In this document: positions 1 through 5,364 of the stretch, piece by piece
Numbering within the stretch: the stretch's first letter is position 1
Layout: every line of letters begins with the position of its first letter
Assembly (NCBI GenBank): GCA_025924775.1
Contig: JAICHS010000122.1
Coordinates: forward strand, 1 to 6,911
Length of the DNA: 6,911 nucleotides
Source: Rhodanobacteraceae bacterium
GTDB taxonomy: Bacteria > Pseudomonadota > Gammaproteobacteria > Xanthomonadales > Rhodanobacteraceae
Reading direction: 5' to 3'
Translations under genes and position numbers: made by a program
The notes under the pieces: generated by a model
What the model saw: only the letters and a program-made list of their open reading frames with translations
Told to the model about the DNA's origin: nothing
The model's database searches: none

Positions 1-143
1 CGCAGGCCGCGTGGATCGGCGTGGTCGCGGTGCTGCTGGCGCTGCTGACCTGGTTCGGGCCGGAGGCGCGTGGCGTGCGCTTCGGCGTGACGGAAGGCCC
101 GGGCGACGCTACCATGCGCGGTTCGTCCGCTGCTGCGGACTGA
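1..143 (+). CDS. C-terminal end of a probable MFS-type membrane transporter (5' truncated)
   Basis: The reading frame that opens at base 3 runs 46 codons to a TGA at 141-143, and the gene begins outside the window. The visible residues start with a hydrophobic stretch (IGVVAVLLALLTWF) that would make a last transmembrane helix. It is followed by FGPEARG and a short polar tail. Many major facilitator superfamily sugar-porter-like proteins end TM12 with a PETRG or PETKG motif on the cytoplasmic side, and PEARG here resembles it. The third codon positions are almost all G or C, as expected for a real gene in this genome. The transporter class is inferred from one helix and one short motif, so substrate and subfamily cannot be named. 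Another multi-pass membrane protein remains possible. Confidence 0.5.
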   Translation, partial: QAAWIGVVAVLLALLTWFGPEARGVRFGVTEGPGDATMRGSSAAAD

Positions 144-235
144 TACACCGCCTTTCCCCAACCCCGCCCGTGCCGTGCGCGGGTAGCCGCCTCGACTCAA
201 GGGGCGGACTCGACTTTCATTCCTGCGAGATTGCG
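144..235. other. Short intergenic gap upstream of the FKBP gene
   Basis: No gene is seen here. A GC-rich hairpin can form at 167-183 (CCCGTGC, 3-nt loop, GCGCGGG, one T-G wobble). It lies just after the transporter stop but has no T-run, so it is not a classic terminator. A 7-bp direct repeat CTCGACT occurs at 191-197 and 209-215, spaced 18 bp, upstream of the FKBP start. No convincing -35/-10 pair was found. Confidence 0.3.
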
Positions 236-730
236 ATGCGTGCCGAAAAAGATTCCGTGGTGAGTTTCCATTACAGCGTGCGCGATGCGGCCAGTGCCGC
301 CGGCGAGCCGTTGGACGATTCACGCCAGCGCGGCCAGCCGATGCTGGCGCTGCTGGGCCATAGCCAGCTGGTGCCGGGCGTCGAGAAGGCGCTGACCGGG
401 CGCGAACCCGGCGAGACGTTCGAAATCGACGTCGCGCCGGAAGAGGCCTACGGTGAGCGCCAGGAAGGCTTGTTGCAGCGCGTGCCAAAGAAGTATTTCC
501 AGGATGCGCAAAGGCTCAAACCCGGCATGACCACGGTGCTGCAGACCAAGGATGGCGGCCAACGCCTGGTCACCGTGCACAAGGTCGGCATGAGTTCCAT
601 TGACGTCGACCACAACCATCCGCTGGCCGGCAAGACGCTGCATTTCGCGATCGAGGTGGTCGAGGTGCGCGCGGCCGCGCCGGAGGAGCTGCAGCACGGT
701 CATGCGCACCCTGGCGACGGGCACCACTGA
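236..730 (+). CDS. SlyD-like FKBP-type peptidyl-prolyl cis-trans isomerase
   Basis: This 164-residue protein resembles SlyD, a cytoplasmic prolyl isomerase and chaperone that also binds metal ions such as nickel. The FKBP half-domain covers residues 1-70, with the SlyD-like segments LVPGVEKALTGREPGE (45-60) and EEAYGE (69-74). The inserted-in-flap chaperone domain spans about 76-126 and includes LLQRVPKKYF. The second FKBP segment has NHPLAGKTLHF (127-137). The protein ends in a short histidine-containing tail (H154, H156, H158, H163, H164), much shorter than the His/Cys-rich tail of E. coli SlyD. The frame is open upstream to base 11, but residues encoded there are not family-like and overlap the preceding gene in another frame. 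The ATG at 236 matches the family N-terminus (compare MKVAKDLVVS). The ribosome site is weak (GAGA at 226-229). The gene converges on the DoxX gene. Confidence 0.93.
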   Translation: MRAEKDSVVSFHYSVRDAASAAGEPLDDSRQRGQPMLALLGHSQLVPGVEKALTGREPGETFEIDVAPEEAYGERQEGLLQRVPKKYFQDAQRLKPGMTTVLQTKDGGQRLVTVHKVGMSSIDVDHNHPLAGKTLHFAIEVVEVRAAAPEELQHGHAHPGDGHH

Positions 731-866
731 ATTTGTGCGATCGTTCCTGATCGTTGCATCGCGGATGCTTGCGCGAACGGGAATGTGCCCACGTTTGCCA
801 GCACCAGAGCGGCCATCCATGGCCTGACCTTTCACGACAGCTGCTTCGAGCGGCACGTGTCGACAA
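731..866. other. Convergent intergenic region between the FKBP and DoxX genes
   Basis: No gene is supported in these 136 bases. Besides the dispersed repeat copy it holds three small inverted repeats: GCATC-GCG-GATGC at 756-768, GGCCAT-CC-ATGGCC at 811-824, and a two-part stem at 835-862 (CGACA/TGTCG enclosing GCTGC/GCGGC with a TTCGA loop). The last lies just 3' of the DoxX stop. None is followed by a T-run on either strand, so a factor-independent terminator cannot be claimed, although a terminator would be expected between convergent genes. Confidence 0.3.
736..761 (+). repeat. Copy A of a degenerate dispersed repeat, 3' of the FKBP gene
   Basis: These 26 bases match 3749-3774 at 21 of 26 positions without gaps, including a shared core TGATCGT-GCATCG with one mismatch at the dash. 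Each copy lies just downstream of the stop codon of a plus-strand gene (5 bases after FKBP, immediately after the DadA-like gene). Similarity fades beyond the 26 bases. It may be a worn member of a genome-wide intergenic repeat family, or coincidence. Confidence 0.35.
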
Positions 867-1271
867 TCAGAAAAAGATCTTCTGCTTCTGCTTGCGCCGC
901 GTCCGCCACGCGTCCAGCGACAAACCGCCCGCACCGTGCACCGCCAGGACCAGGAACCCGCCGGCGATGGCGAGGTTTTTCATGAAGTTGATCCACTGTT
1001 CGTGGTCGGCGAAGTGGCCATGGAAGACCACCGCGGTGAGGATGCTGTAGAAAAACAGGCCCACCGCGGCCCAGCGCGTCGCCAGTCCGCACAGGATCGC
1101 CAGGCCGCCACCCAGTTCGACGAAGATCACCAACGGCAGCAGGCCCGACGGCAGGCCTTGGGCCACCAGCAGCTTGGCGGTGGCGGCGTAGGCCATGAGC
1201 TTGCCGACCCCCGACAGGATGAAGATCAGGGCGAGCCCGAGTCGGCCAATCAACAAGGTGAAGTTCTGCAT
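867..1271 (-). CDS. DoxX-family integral membrane protein
   Basis: The 134-residue protein has the size and pattern of the DoxX family: four predicted transmembrane helices at about residues 5-22, 43-61, 66-84 and 100-122. The first ends in SGVGKLMAY, close to the family's usual SG-x-x-K signature. A charged basic tail (RTRRKQKQK) ends the protein at the cytoplasmic face. DoxX proteins sit in the inner membrane. Some have been linked to quinone or thiosulfate oxidation and some to redox homeostasis, but most are uncharacterised and no specific role can be assigned. The ATG at 1271 is chosen because it places helix 1 at the N-terminus. A weak GGAA lies about 8 bases upstream. The gene is last in a minus-strand set, 68 bp after the NlpC/P60 gene, with a strong hairpin in the gap. 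Confidence 0.88.
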   Translation of the reverse strand: MQNFTLLIGRLGLALIFILSGVGKLMAYAATAKLLVAQGLPSGLLPLVIFVELGGGLAILCGLATRWAAVGLFFYSILTAVVFHGHFADHEQWINFMKNLAIAGGFLVLAVHGAGGLSLDAWRTRRKQKQKIFF

Positions 1272-1295
1272 CGAGGGTTCCGTTACTACGGTGGC

Positions 1296-1322
1296 GCCGT
1301 CACCCGGGAACGGGTGCGCGGC
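1296..1322 (-). other. Strong GC-rich hairpin between the NlpC/P60 and DoxX genes
   Basis: CACCCG (1301-1306) and CGGGTG (1311-1316) pair around a 4-nt loop, and GCCG (1296-1299) pairs with CGGC (1319-1322) across a 1-by-2 internal loop, giving 10 base pairs. In the minus-strand transcript it falls 17 bases after the NlpC/P60 stop and about 25 bases before the DoxX start. It lacks a following U-run. It could stabilise or process the mRNA or attenuate DoxX expression. The function is inference. Confidence 0.4.
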
Positions 1323-1339
1323 AGCGCATTCCGGCGCGG

Positions 1340-1909
1340 TTACTCGGCCGCTAACGCGGCCTGCACGCGCGGCGTCAGCACGCGCTTGGCGAACAGGAAG
1401 TGGCTGCGCCAATAGTAGCCGTCCAGGCGATCCAGCCGGACGGTGCCCCCCTTGTCGGGCGCATTGACGAAACGGCCATTGCCGACATAGATGGCGACGT
1501 GATTGACGCGATGGTGGCGGCCGAAGAACAGCAGGTCGCCTGCCTGCAGGTCGTCGCGGCGGATCTTGGGCGCGTCCAGCGCGGCCATTTCGCGCGACGA
1601 GCGCGGCAGCGCAAGACCGGCCTCGCTGCGGAACACGTAATCGACCAGGCCGCTGCAGTCGAAGCCCGACTGTGGCGTGTTGCCGCCCCAGCGGTAAGGC
1701 GTGCCGACCAGGCCGATCGCTCGGATCAGCACGTTGTTGGCCAGCGTCGGAGGCGTGGCGGACGCGGCAGGCGGGGATGGCGTGCCCGGCGAGCGGACGG
1801 GCGCGATGCTGGCGCACGCACCCAGCAACAGGAACGTGCCGGCTGCCAGCAGGCGCGGGATGTGCCGGGCCGCGTTCAACCCGGCCGCTTCCGGTGTACG
1901 GACGTGCAC
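1340..1909 (-). CDS. NlpC/P60-family cell-wall hydrolase, predicted lipoprotein
   Basis: This 189-residue protein is probably a peptidoglycan DL-endopeptidase of the Spr/MepS type, anchored in the envelope. Residues 16-32 form a lipoprotein signal peptide ending in the lipobox LLGAC, with C32 as the lipidated cysteine. A Pro/Ser/Ala-rich linker (33-57) follows, then the NlpC/P60 domain (about 58-185): GTPYRWGG (69-76), catalytic Cys in FDCSGLV (C85), LQAGDLLFFG (121-130) and catalytic His in NHVAIYVGNG (H137). The third polar residue, usually His in Spr-like members, is Asn (N149 in FVNAP). The start is uncertain. GTG at 1909 gives a long N-region and has no clear ribosome site. TTG at 1879 is preceded by GGAAG at about 8 bases and gives a more usual signal peptide with the lipid Cys near residue 22. 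It probably shares a transcript with DoxX. Confidence 0.9.
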   Translation of the reverse strand: MHVRTPEAAGLNAARHIPRLLAAGTFLLLGACASIAPVRSPGTPSPPAASATPPTLANNVLIRAIGLVGTPYRWGGNTPQSGFDCSGLVDYVFRSEAGLALPRSSREMAALDAPKIRRDDLQAGDLLFFGRHHRVNHVAIYVGNGRFVNAPDKGGTVRLDRLDGYYWRSHFLFAKRVLTPRVQAALAAE

Positions 1910-2047
1910 GACGCCGCGTCCGTGGGTGGATTCTGGAGAGATGCTGGCATCGTCCCGTGCGGGTTGCTGAAGGCGGGGACGAAGGTACCCGATGGCGGCG
2001 GCTGCGTCCAGCCAGTGCGGCCGGGGTGCGAGGTGCGCACGACCCGG
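1910..2047 (-). other. Gap between the 101-residue gene and the NlpC/P60 gene
   Basis: These 138 bases lie between the stop of the upstream minus-strand gene and the GTG start of the NlpC/P60 gene. Its frame stays open into this gap, but the translation is unlike a signal peptide and contains no preferred start codon. No convincing promoter pair or terminator was seen. Whether the NlpC/P60 gene has its own promoter cannot be decided from the sequence. Confidence 0.3.
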
Positions 2048-2353
2048 TCAGCAGGCGGCGCGGTGGTCGGCCTGGGCGTGTGCGATCGGGTGCGACTCGG
2101 CCTCGATGGTGGCTTCCAGCGCCTGTTCGAACTGGATGGTGCGCTGGCGTGCGGCTTCGGCCACCGCCACCGGTACCGCCTGCTCGTTGATGCAACGCGC
2201 CAGCACGGCACGGTGGTAGGCGTTGAAATCGGGGTCGCGGCTGGCTTCGTCCAGCGCGGCCAGCAGGGTCGCGAGCCAGCCCGCGCCGGGCGCACGCAGC
2301 ATCAACAGGATTTCGGGGATGCTGCAGGAGTCGGTATCGGTTTGGGCGTTCAT
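2048..2353 (-). CDS. Uncharacterised 101-residue protein, probably sigma-54 transcribed
   Basis: I do not recognise the family. The frame is judged real because nearly every codon ends in G or C, the ATG at 2353 has a good Shine-Dalgarno (AGGGA about 8 bases upstream), and the gene is in line with the NlpC/P60 and DoxX genes. The protein is soluble-looking with no signal peptide or membrane segment. It appears largely alpha-helical (residues 12-36 and 48-86), mildly acidic in the middle, with cysteines at 10, 54 and 101 and a histidine-containing C-terminal tail (SHPIAHAQADHRAAC). The terminal Cys and four late histidines could bind a metal, but the pattern is not a known motif. A sigma-54-like -24/-12 element lies at the right distance upstream (see 2383-2399). 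Overlapping longer open frames on this strand are antisense shadows of the dehydrogenase gene. Confidence 0.72.
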   Translation of the reverse strand: MNAQTDTDSCSIPEILLMLRAPGAGWLATLLAALDEASRDPDFNAYHRAVLARCINEQAVPVAVAEAARQRTIQFEQALEATIEAESHPIAHAQADHRAAC

Positions 2354-2382
2354 GGGGATTCCCTGTGTGACACCAGACACCA

Positions 2383-2399
2383 AGCACGAATGGTGCCAA
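2383..2399 (-). promoter_or_regulatory. Sigma-54-like -24/-12 promoter upstream of the 101-residue gene
   Basis: Read on the minus strand, the 17 bases are TTGGCAC-CATTCG-TGCT. The published consensus for RpoN promoters is TTGGCACG-N4-TTGCW. The match includes the whole TTGGCAC block, the GC of the -12 element at the exact 12-base spacing from the GG of the -24 element, and the final W. The two mismatches are C for G at position 8 and G for T at position 13. Transcription would start near 2371-2372, leaving a leader of about 19 bases that still contains the AGGGA ribosome site. No enhancer-binding-protein site was identified upstream. Confidence 0.45.
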
Positions 2400-2479
2400 C
2401 CTCCGTGGCGCAGGCATCCTGGGCCTTCGCCGCCCCCTTGCGTGGGCGCCGCCGGTACGGGCGGCCGGTGGGTTGGTCG

Positions 2480-2485
2480 TAAGAT
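2480..2485 (+). promoter_or_regulatory. Candidate -10 element of the DadA-like gene (possible leaderless start)
   Basis: TAAGAT resembles the sigma-70 -10 hexamer. It ends 6 bases before the ATG at 2492, so initiation at the usual distance would fall on or next to the start codon. The region just upstream of the ATG has no Shine-Dalgarno, which fits a leaderless message. No good -35 was found at 16-18 bases, so the call is weak. Confidence 0.3.
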
Positions 2486-2491
2486 GGCGCA

Positions 2492-3748
2492 ATGGAAACC
2501 ACGCGCAGTGACGTATTGGTGCTTGGCGGCGGAGTGATCGGTTTGTCCTGTGCGCTGGCGCTGCTGCACCGTGGCGCTTCGGTGCGGGTGCTCGATCGGG
2601 GCGAGCCCGGCTGCGGCGCCTCGCACGGCAATTGCGGCACGCTCACGCCCAGCCACGCGATTCCGCTGAGCGTACCGGACATGCCGTGGCGCGCGCTGCA
2701 CTGGATGCTGCGCCGCGACGCGCCGTTGTACGTGAATCCGCACCCGGATTGGGAGCGCTGGCGCTGGCTGCTGGGCTTCGCCCGCCGCTGCAATGCGGCG
2801 GCCGCCGAACGCGCGGCCGTGGTGCGCGCGGCGATCCTGCAGCGTTCGTGGACGTTGCTGCCGCGGGTGCTGGTGGATGAAGGCATCGATTGCGAATACG
2901 CACCGGCGGGCAACCTGTTCGTGTACCGCACCGCGCAGGCCCTGGCCCACGACCGCGGTGAAATTGAATGGCTGCACCGCCTCGGCATCGCCGCGACACC
3001 CTTGCGCGGTGACGAGGTGGAAGCCCTGGAGCCGGCGCTGCTGCCGGGCGTGGTGGGCGGCGTCCTGCACCCCGATGACGCGCAACTGCGCCCCGACAAG
3101 CTGGTCGACGGCCTGGCGCGACGGGTGCGCGAATGCGGCGGCGTAATCGAAACCGGCGCCGCCGTCGAGGGCTTTCGTTGCGCCGACGGCCGGGTGGCCG
3201 CCGTGCGTACGCCGCGGGGCGAATTCATCGGCGGGCGCATCGTGCTGGCACTCGGCGCATGGACACCCCGCGTCGCTGCGCTGCTGGACCTGCACGTGCC
3301 GATCCAGCCCGGCAAGGGCTACTCCATCACGATGTCGCGGCCCGAGCTCTGCCCGCAGCGCGCGTTGGTGCTGCACGAACCCAGCGTGTGCGTGACCGCC
3401 TGGGGTTCGGGCTACCGCCTCGGCAGCACCATGGAATTCTCCGGCTACGATGCGCACCTCAACCGCACGCGCCTGGATGCCTTGCGGCGCGGCGCGGCGG
3501 CGTACTTGCGCGCGCCGCTGGGCGCACAAGTGCACGAGGAATGGTGGGGCTGGCGGCCGATGTGCGTCGACGAGATTCCGTTGATCGGCCCGGTGGCGCG
3601 CTGGAACAACCTGCTGCTGGCATCCGGCCACGGCATGCTGGGCGTCAGCATGAGCGCCGCCACCGCGGAACTGGTGGCAACGCTGGTGGCCGGCGGGCAG
3701 CCGCTGCTGGATGCGGCGGCCTATTCGCCGGCGCGCTTCGATCTGTAA
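2492..3748 (+). CDS. DadA-type FAD-dependent D-amino acid dehydrogenase family protein
   Basis: This 418-residue protein belongs to the DAO/DadA flavoprotein family, whose members oxidise D-amino acids to 2-oxo acids and pass electrons to the respiratory chain. The N-terminal Rossmann motif is G12-x-G14-x-x-G17 in LGGGVIGLSCAL, with the acidic end of strand beta-2 at D35. Segments aligning in order with E. coli DadA are HGNCGTLTPSHA (45-56), the WMLRRDAPL block (71-79), PGKGYSIT (273-280), GWRPMCVDEIPLIGP (353-367) and the C-terminal FAD-contact motif ASGHGMLGVSMS (377-388). Length is close to E. coli DadA (about 432). No membrane helix is present, so attachment would be peripheral. It starts at ATG 2492 without a Shine-Dalgarno. 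Substrate is uncertain: it could act on D-alanine, D-hydroxyproline or another D-amino acid. No racemase or catabolic partner gene is present nearby to settle it. Confidence 0.87.
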   Translation: METTRSDVLVLGGGVIGLSCALALLHRGASVRVLDRGEPGCGASHGNCGTLTPSHAIPLSVPDMPWRALHWMLRRDAPLYVNPHPDWERWRWLLGFARRCNAAAAERAAVVRAAILQRSWTLLPRVLVDEGIDCEYAPAGNLFVYRTAQALAHDRGEIEWLHRLGIAATPLRGDEVEALEPALLPGVVGGVLHPDDAQLRPDKLVDGLARRVRECGGVIETGAAVEGFRCADGRVAAVRTPRGEFIGGRIVLALGAWTPRVAALLDLHVPIQPGKGYSITMSRPELCPQRALVLHEPSVCVTAWGSGYRLGSTMEFSGYDAHLNRTRLDALRRGAAAYLRAPLGAQVHEEWWGWRPMCVDEIPLIGPVARWNNLLLASGHGMLGVSMSAATAELVATLVAGGQPLLDAAAYSPARFDL

Positions 3749-3774
3749 TGCGGGCGTCCTTGATCGTGGCATCG
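3749..3774 (+). repeat. Copy B of the degenerate dispersed repeat, 3' of the DadA-like gene
   Basis: It matches 736-761 at 21 of 26 ungapped positions and starts on the base after the TAA stop of the dehydrogenase gene. It is followed directly by a small hairpin, GCCGA-CGGT-TCGGC (3775-3788), that has no T-run. Confidence 0.35.
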
Positions 3775-3887
3775 GCCGACGGTTCGGCAAACACTTGGTG
3801 CATTGCCCGTGCGGTGCCGGGGAGCCATCTGCGGCCCGGTGGTTCACGGCCGCGGCTTTCGCGAACTGCGCACCCTTCGCGCACAGG

Positions 3888-3896
3888 ATATCCACA
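3888..3896 (+). promoter_or_regulatory. Near-consensus DnaA box upstream of dnaB
   Basis: ATATCCACA differs from the DnaA 9-mer TTATCCACA only at the first base. It is about 80 bases upstream of dnaB and about 35 bases upstream of the candidate -10 hexamer, a position where bound DnaA could affect promoter use. A single box is weak evidence by itself, and no cluster of boxes or AT-rich unwinding region that would suggest an origin is seen. Confidence 0.35.
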
Positions 3897-3943
3897 GAGT
3901 TGTCGTATCGCGGCGTGAGACGCAGCCTCGTATGATCGTGGGC

Positions 3944-3973
3944 ATGTCGAAGTCGATTGTCGCGCGCCAATGA
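3944..3973 (+). CDS. Nine-codon leader ORF overlapping the dnaB start
   Basis: ATG at 3944 opens a frame encoding MSKSIVARQ and ends at TGA 3971-3973, overlapping the dnaB ATG (3970-3972) in an ATGA arrangement. The ATG lies 7 bases after a TATGAT hexamer, where transcription would be expected to start, so it could be translated as a leaderless ORF. The dnaB ATG has no Shine-Dalgarno of its own, so coupling through this ORF would explain its initiation. Translation of the peptide is inference. The overlap and spacing are seen directly. Confidence 0.35.
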   Translation: MSKSIVARQ

Positions 3974-5364
3974 GCGCCGTCCTGCCTGAACGCCACGACC
4001 CGTCGCCGCGCGTGGACGTCCTGCGCGTACCGCCGCATTCCATCGAGGCCGAGCAATCGGTGCTGGGTGGCCTGATGCTGGTCGCCGCGGCCTGGGACCA
4101 GGTGGCCGACCGCGTGATGGAGGAGGATTTCTACCGTCGCGAACACCGCCTGATCTTTCGTGCGATCGGCGAACTGGCCGGCGCCGGCCAGCCGTGCGAT
4201 GCGGTCACGCTGGGCGAGTGGTTCGAGCGCCACGGCGAAACCGCCAATGTCGGCGGCGTGGCCTACCTTGCGGAACTGGCCAACAACACGCCCAGCGCGG
4301 CCAACATCGCCGCCTACGCCGACATCGTGCGCGACAAGTCGGTGCTGCGCAAACTCATCGAGGCCGGCACGGAGATCGTCGGCAACGGCTTCAAGCCCGA
4401 AGGCCGCAGCACGCCGGAAATCCTCGAGGCCGCCGAGCAGCGCGTGTTCCAGATCGCCGAGGCCGGCGCGCGCGGGCGCAAGCAGGTGGTGGCGATCCGG
4501 CAATCGCTGACGGAGGCCTTCAACGACCTGATCAAGCGCTACGAAAACCGCGGCCAGTTGAACGGCCTGACCACCGGCTTCAAGGACCTGGACAGCCTGA
4601 CTTCGGGCCTGCAGAAGCAGGACCTCGTGATCGTGGCCGGGCGCCCGTCGATGGGCAAAACCGCGTTCGCGTTGAACGTCGCCGAGGCCGTCGCGATGCG
4701 CGCCAAGCAGCCGGTGCTGGTGTTCTCGATGGAAATGTCGGCCTCGCAGCTGGCCCTGCGCCTGATCTCCTCGCTGGGCCGCCTGAACCAGCAGCAGTTG
4801 CGCGACGGCAACCTGGCCGACGAGGACTGGCCGCGCGTCGGGCAGGCGGTGTCGTTGTTGTCCGACTCCAAGATCTTCATCGATGACACGCCCGCGCTGT
4901 CGCCGGGGGACCTGCGCTCGCGCGCACGCCGCATGAAGCGCGAGCACGGGTTGGGCCTGGTCGTGATCGACTACCTGCAGCTGATGCAGGTGCCCGGCAA
5001 CAAGGAGAACCGCGCGACCGAGATTTCCGAAATCTCGCGCAACCTCAAGGCCATGGCCAAGGAACTGGAAGTGCCGGTGATCGCGCTGTCGCAGTTGAAC
5101 CGCGCGCTGGAACAGCGCAACGACAAGCGCCCGGTGATGAGCGACCTGCGCGAATCGGGCGCCATCGAACAGGACGCCGACCTGATCCTGTTCATCTACC
5201 GCGACGAGGTTTACAACAAGGAATCCAACAGCAAGGGCATCGCCGAAATCATCATCGGCAAGCAGCGCAACGGCCCGATCGACACCATCAAGCTGACCTT
5301 CCTCGGCCAGTACACCAAGTTTGAAAACTACGCGCCTGAGGCCTACATTGGGCAGATGGAGTGA
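3970..5364 (+). CDS. dnaB: Replicative DNA helicase DnaB
   Basis: DnaB is the hexameric 5'-3' helicase that unwinds DNA at the replication fork and works with primase DnaG and the polymerase III clamp loader. The 464-residue protein is near the usual length (471 in E. coli). The N-terminal domain begins with VPPHSIEAEQSVLGGLML (20-37) and contains NNTPSAANIAAYADIVR (105-121). The linker region is about 150-195. The RecA-like motor has Walker A GRPSMGKT (224-231), the catalytic Glu in FSMEMS (E255), Walker B VVIDYLQL (331-338, D334), SQLNR (374-378), SDLRESGAIEQDAD (391-404) and the arginine-finger region GKQRNGP (430-436, R433). All key residues are present. No intein interrupts it. Its TGA stop ends on the first base of a long inverted repeat, and the present C-terminus (YIGQME) may have been shortened by that insertion. 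Confidence 0.98.
   Translation: MSAVLPERHDPSPRVDVLRVPPHSIEAEQSVLGGLMLVAAAWDQVADRVMEEDFYRREHRLIFRAIGELAGAGQPCDAVTLGEWFERHGETANVGGVAYLAELANNTPSAANIAAYADIVRDKSVLRKLIEAGTEIVGNGFKPEGRSTPEILEAAEQRVFQIAEAGARGRKQVVAIRQSLTEAFNDLIKRYENRGQLNGLTTGFKDLDSLTSGLQKQDLVIVAGRPSMGKTAFALNVAEAVAMRAKQPVLVFSMEMSASQLALRLISSLGRLNQQQLRDGNLADEDWPRVGQAVSLLSDSKIFIDDTPALSPGDLRSRARRMKREHGLGLVVIDYLQLMQVPGNKENRATEISEISRNLKAMAKELEVPVIALSQLNRALEQRNDKRPVMSDLRESGAIEQDADLILFIYRDEVYNKESNSKGIAEIIIGKQRNGPIDTIKLTFLGQYTKFENYAPEAYIGQME
5357..5363 (+). repeat. Left 7-bp direct repeat flanking the inverted-repeat element
   Basis: TGGAGTG occurs here, at the very end of dnaB, and again at 5478-5484. The left copy abuts the inverted repeat with no gap. 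The pair looks like a target-site duplication, although a 7-base match in two short flanks could arise by chance at a rate of a few per cent. Confidence 0.4.

Larger units (their letters stand above)
3749..3943 (+). other. Intergenic region between the DadA-like gene and dnaB
   Basis: Besides the repeat copy and the DnaA box, this stretch contains a hairpin with arms GCGGCC (3831-3836) and GGCCGC (3848-3853) followed by GGCTTTC, a poor terminator candidate. TATGAT at 3931-3936 is a plausible -10 hexamer for dnaB, but no matching -35 sits at 16-18 bases. Initiation would fall at about 3943-3944. No RNA gene was recognised. Confidence 0.35.

Noticed and set aside
11..235. N-terminal extension of the FKBP protein
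   Set aside because: The extra 75 residues overlap the transporter gene in another frame, are Arg/Gly-rich and do not resemble SlyD. The ATG at 236 matches the family start.
811..824. GGCCAT-CC-ATGGCC inverted repeat as a transcription terminator
   Set aside because: The 2-base loop is too tight, the stem is short and no T-run follows on either strand.
1400..2482. A 360-codon plus-strand open frame opposite the NlpC/P60 and 101-residue genes
   Set aside because: The composition is that of an antisense shadow (Gly, Arg, Val, Gln rich), with no recognisable motif and no ribosome site.
867..2492. A 541-codon open frame on the minus strand, running through the DoxX gene and beyond
   Set aside because: Only its last 134 codons are DoxX-like. 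The rest is Arg/Pro/Ala/Gly-rich low-complexity translation opposite or out of frame with the 101-residue and NlpC/P60 genes, as expected for long chance frames in GC-rich DNA.
3749..3969. Replication origin next to dnaB
   Set aside because: There is only one near-consensus DnaA box, no AT-rich unwinding region, and neither dnaA nor dnaN is nearby.
2048..3970. A 640-codon open frame on the minus strand across the DadA-like gene
   Set aside because: It is an antisense shadow of a well-supported flavoprotein gene. Only its last 101 codons, after the ATG at 2353, have their own support.
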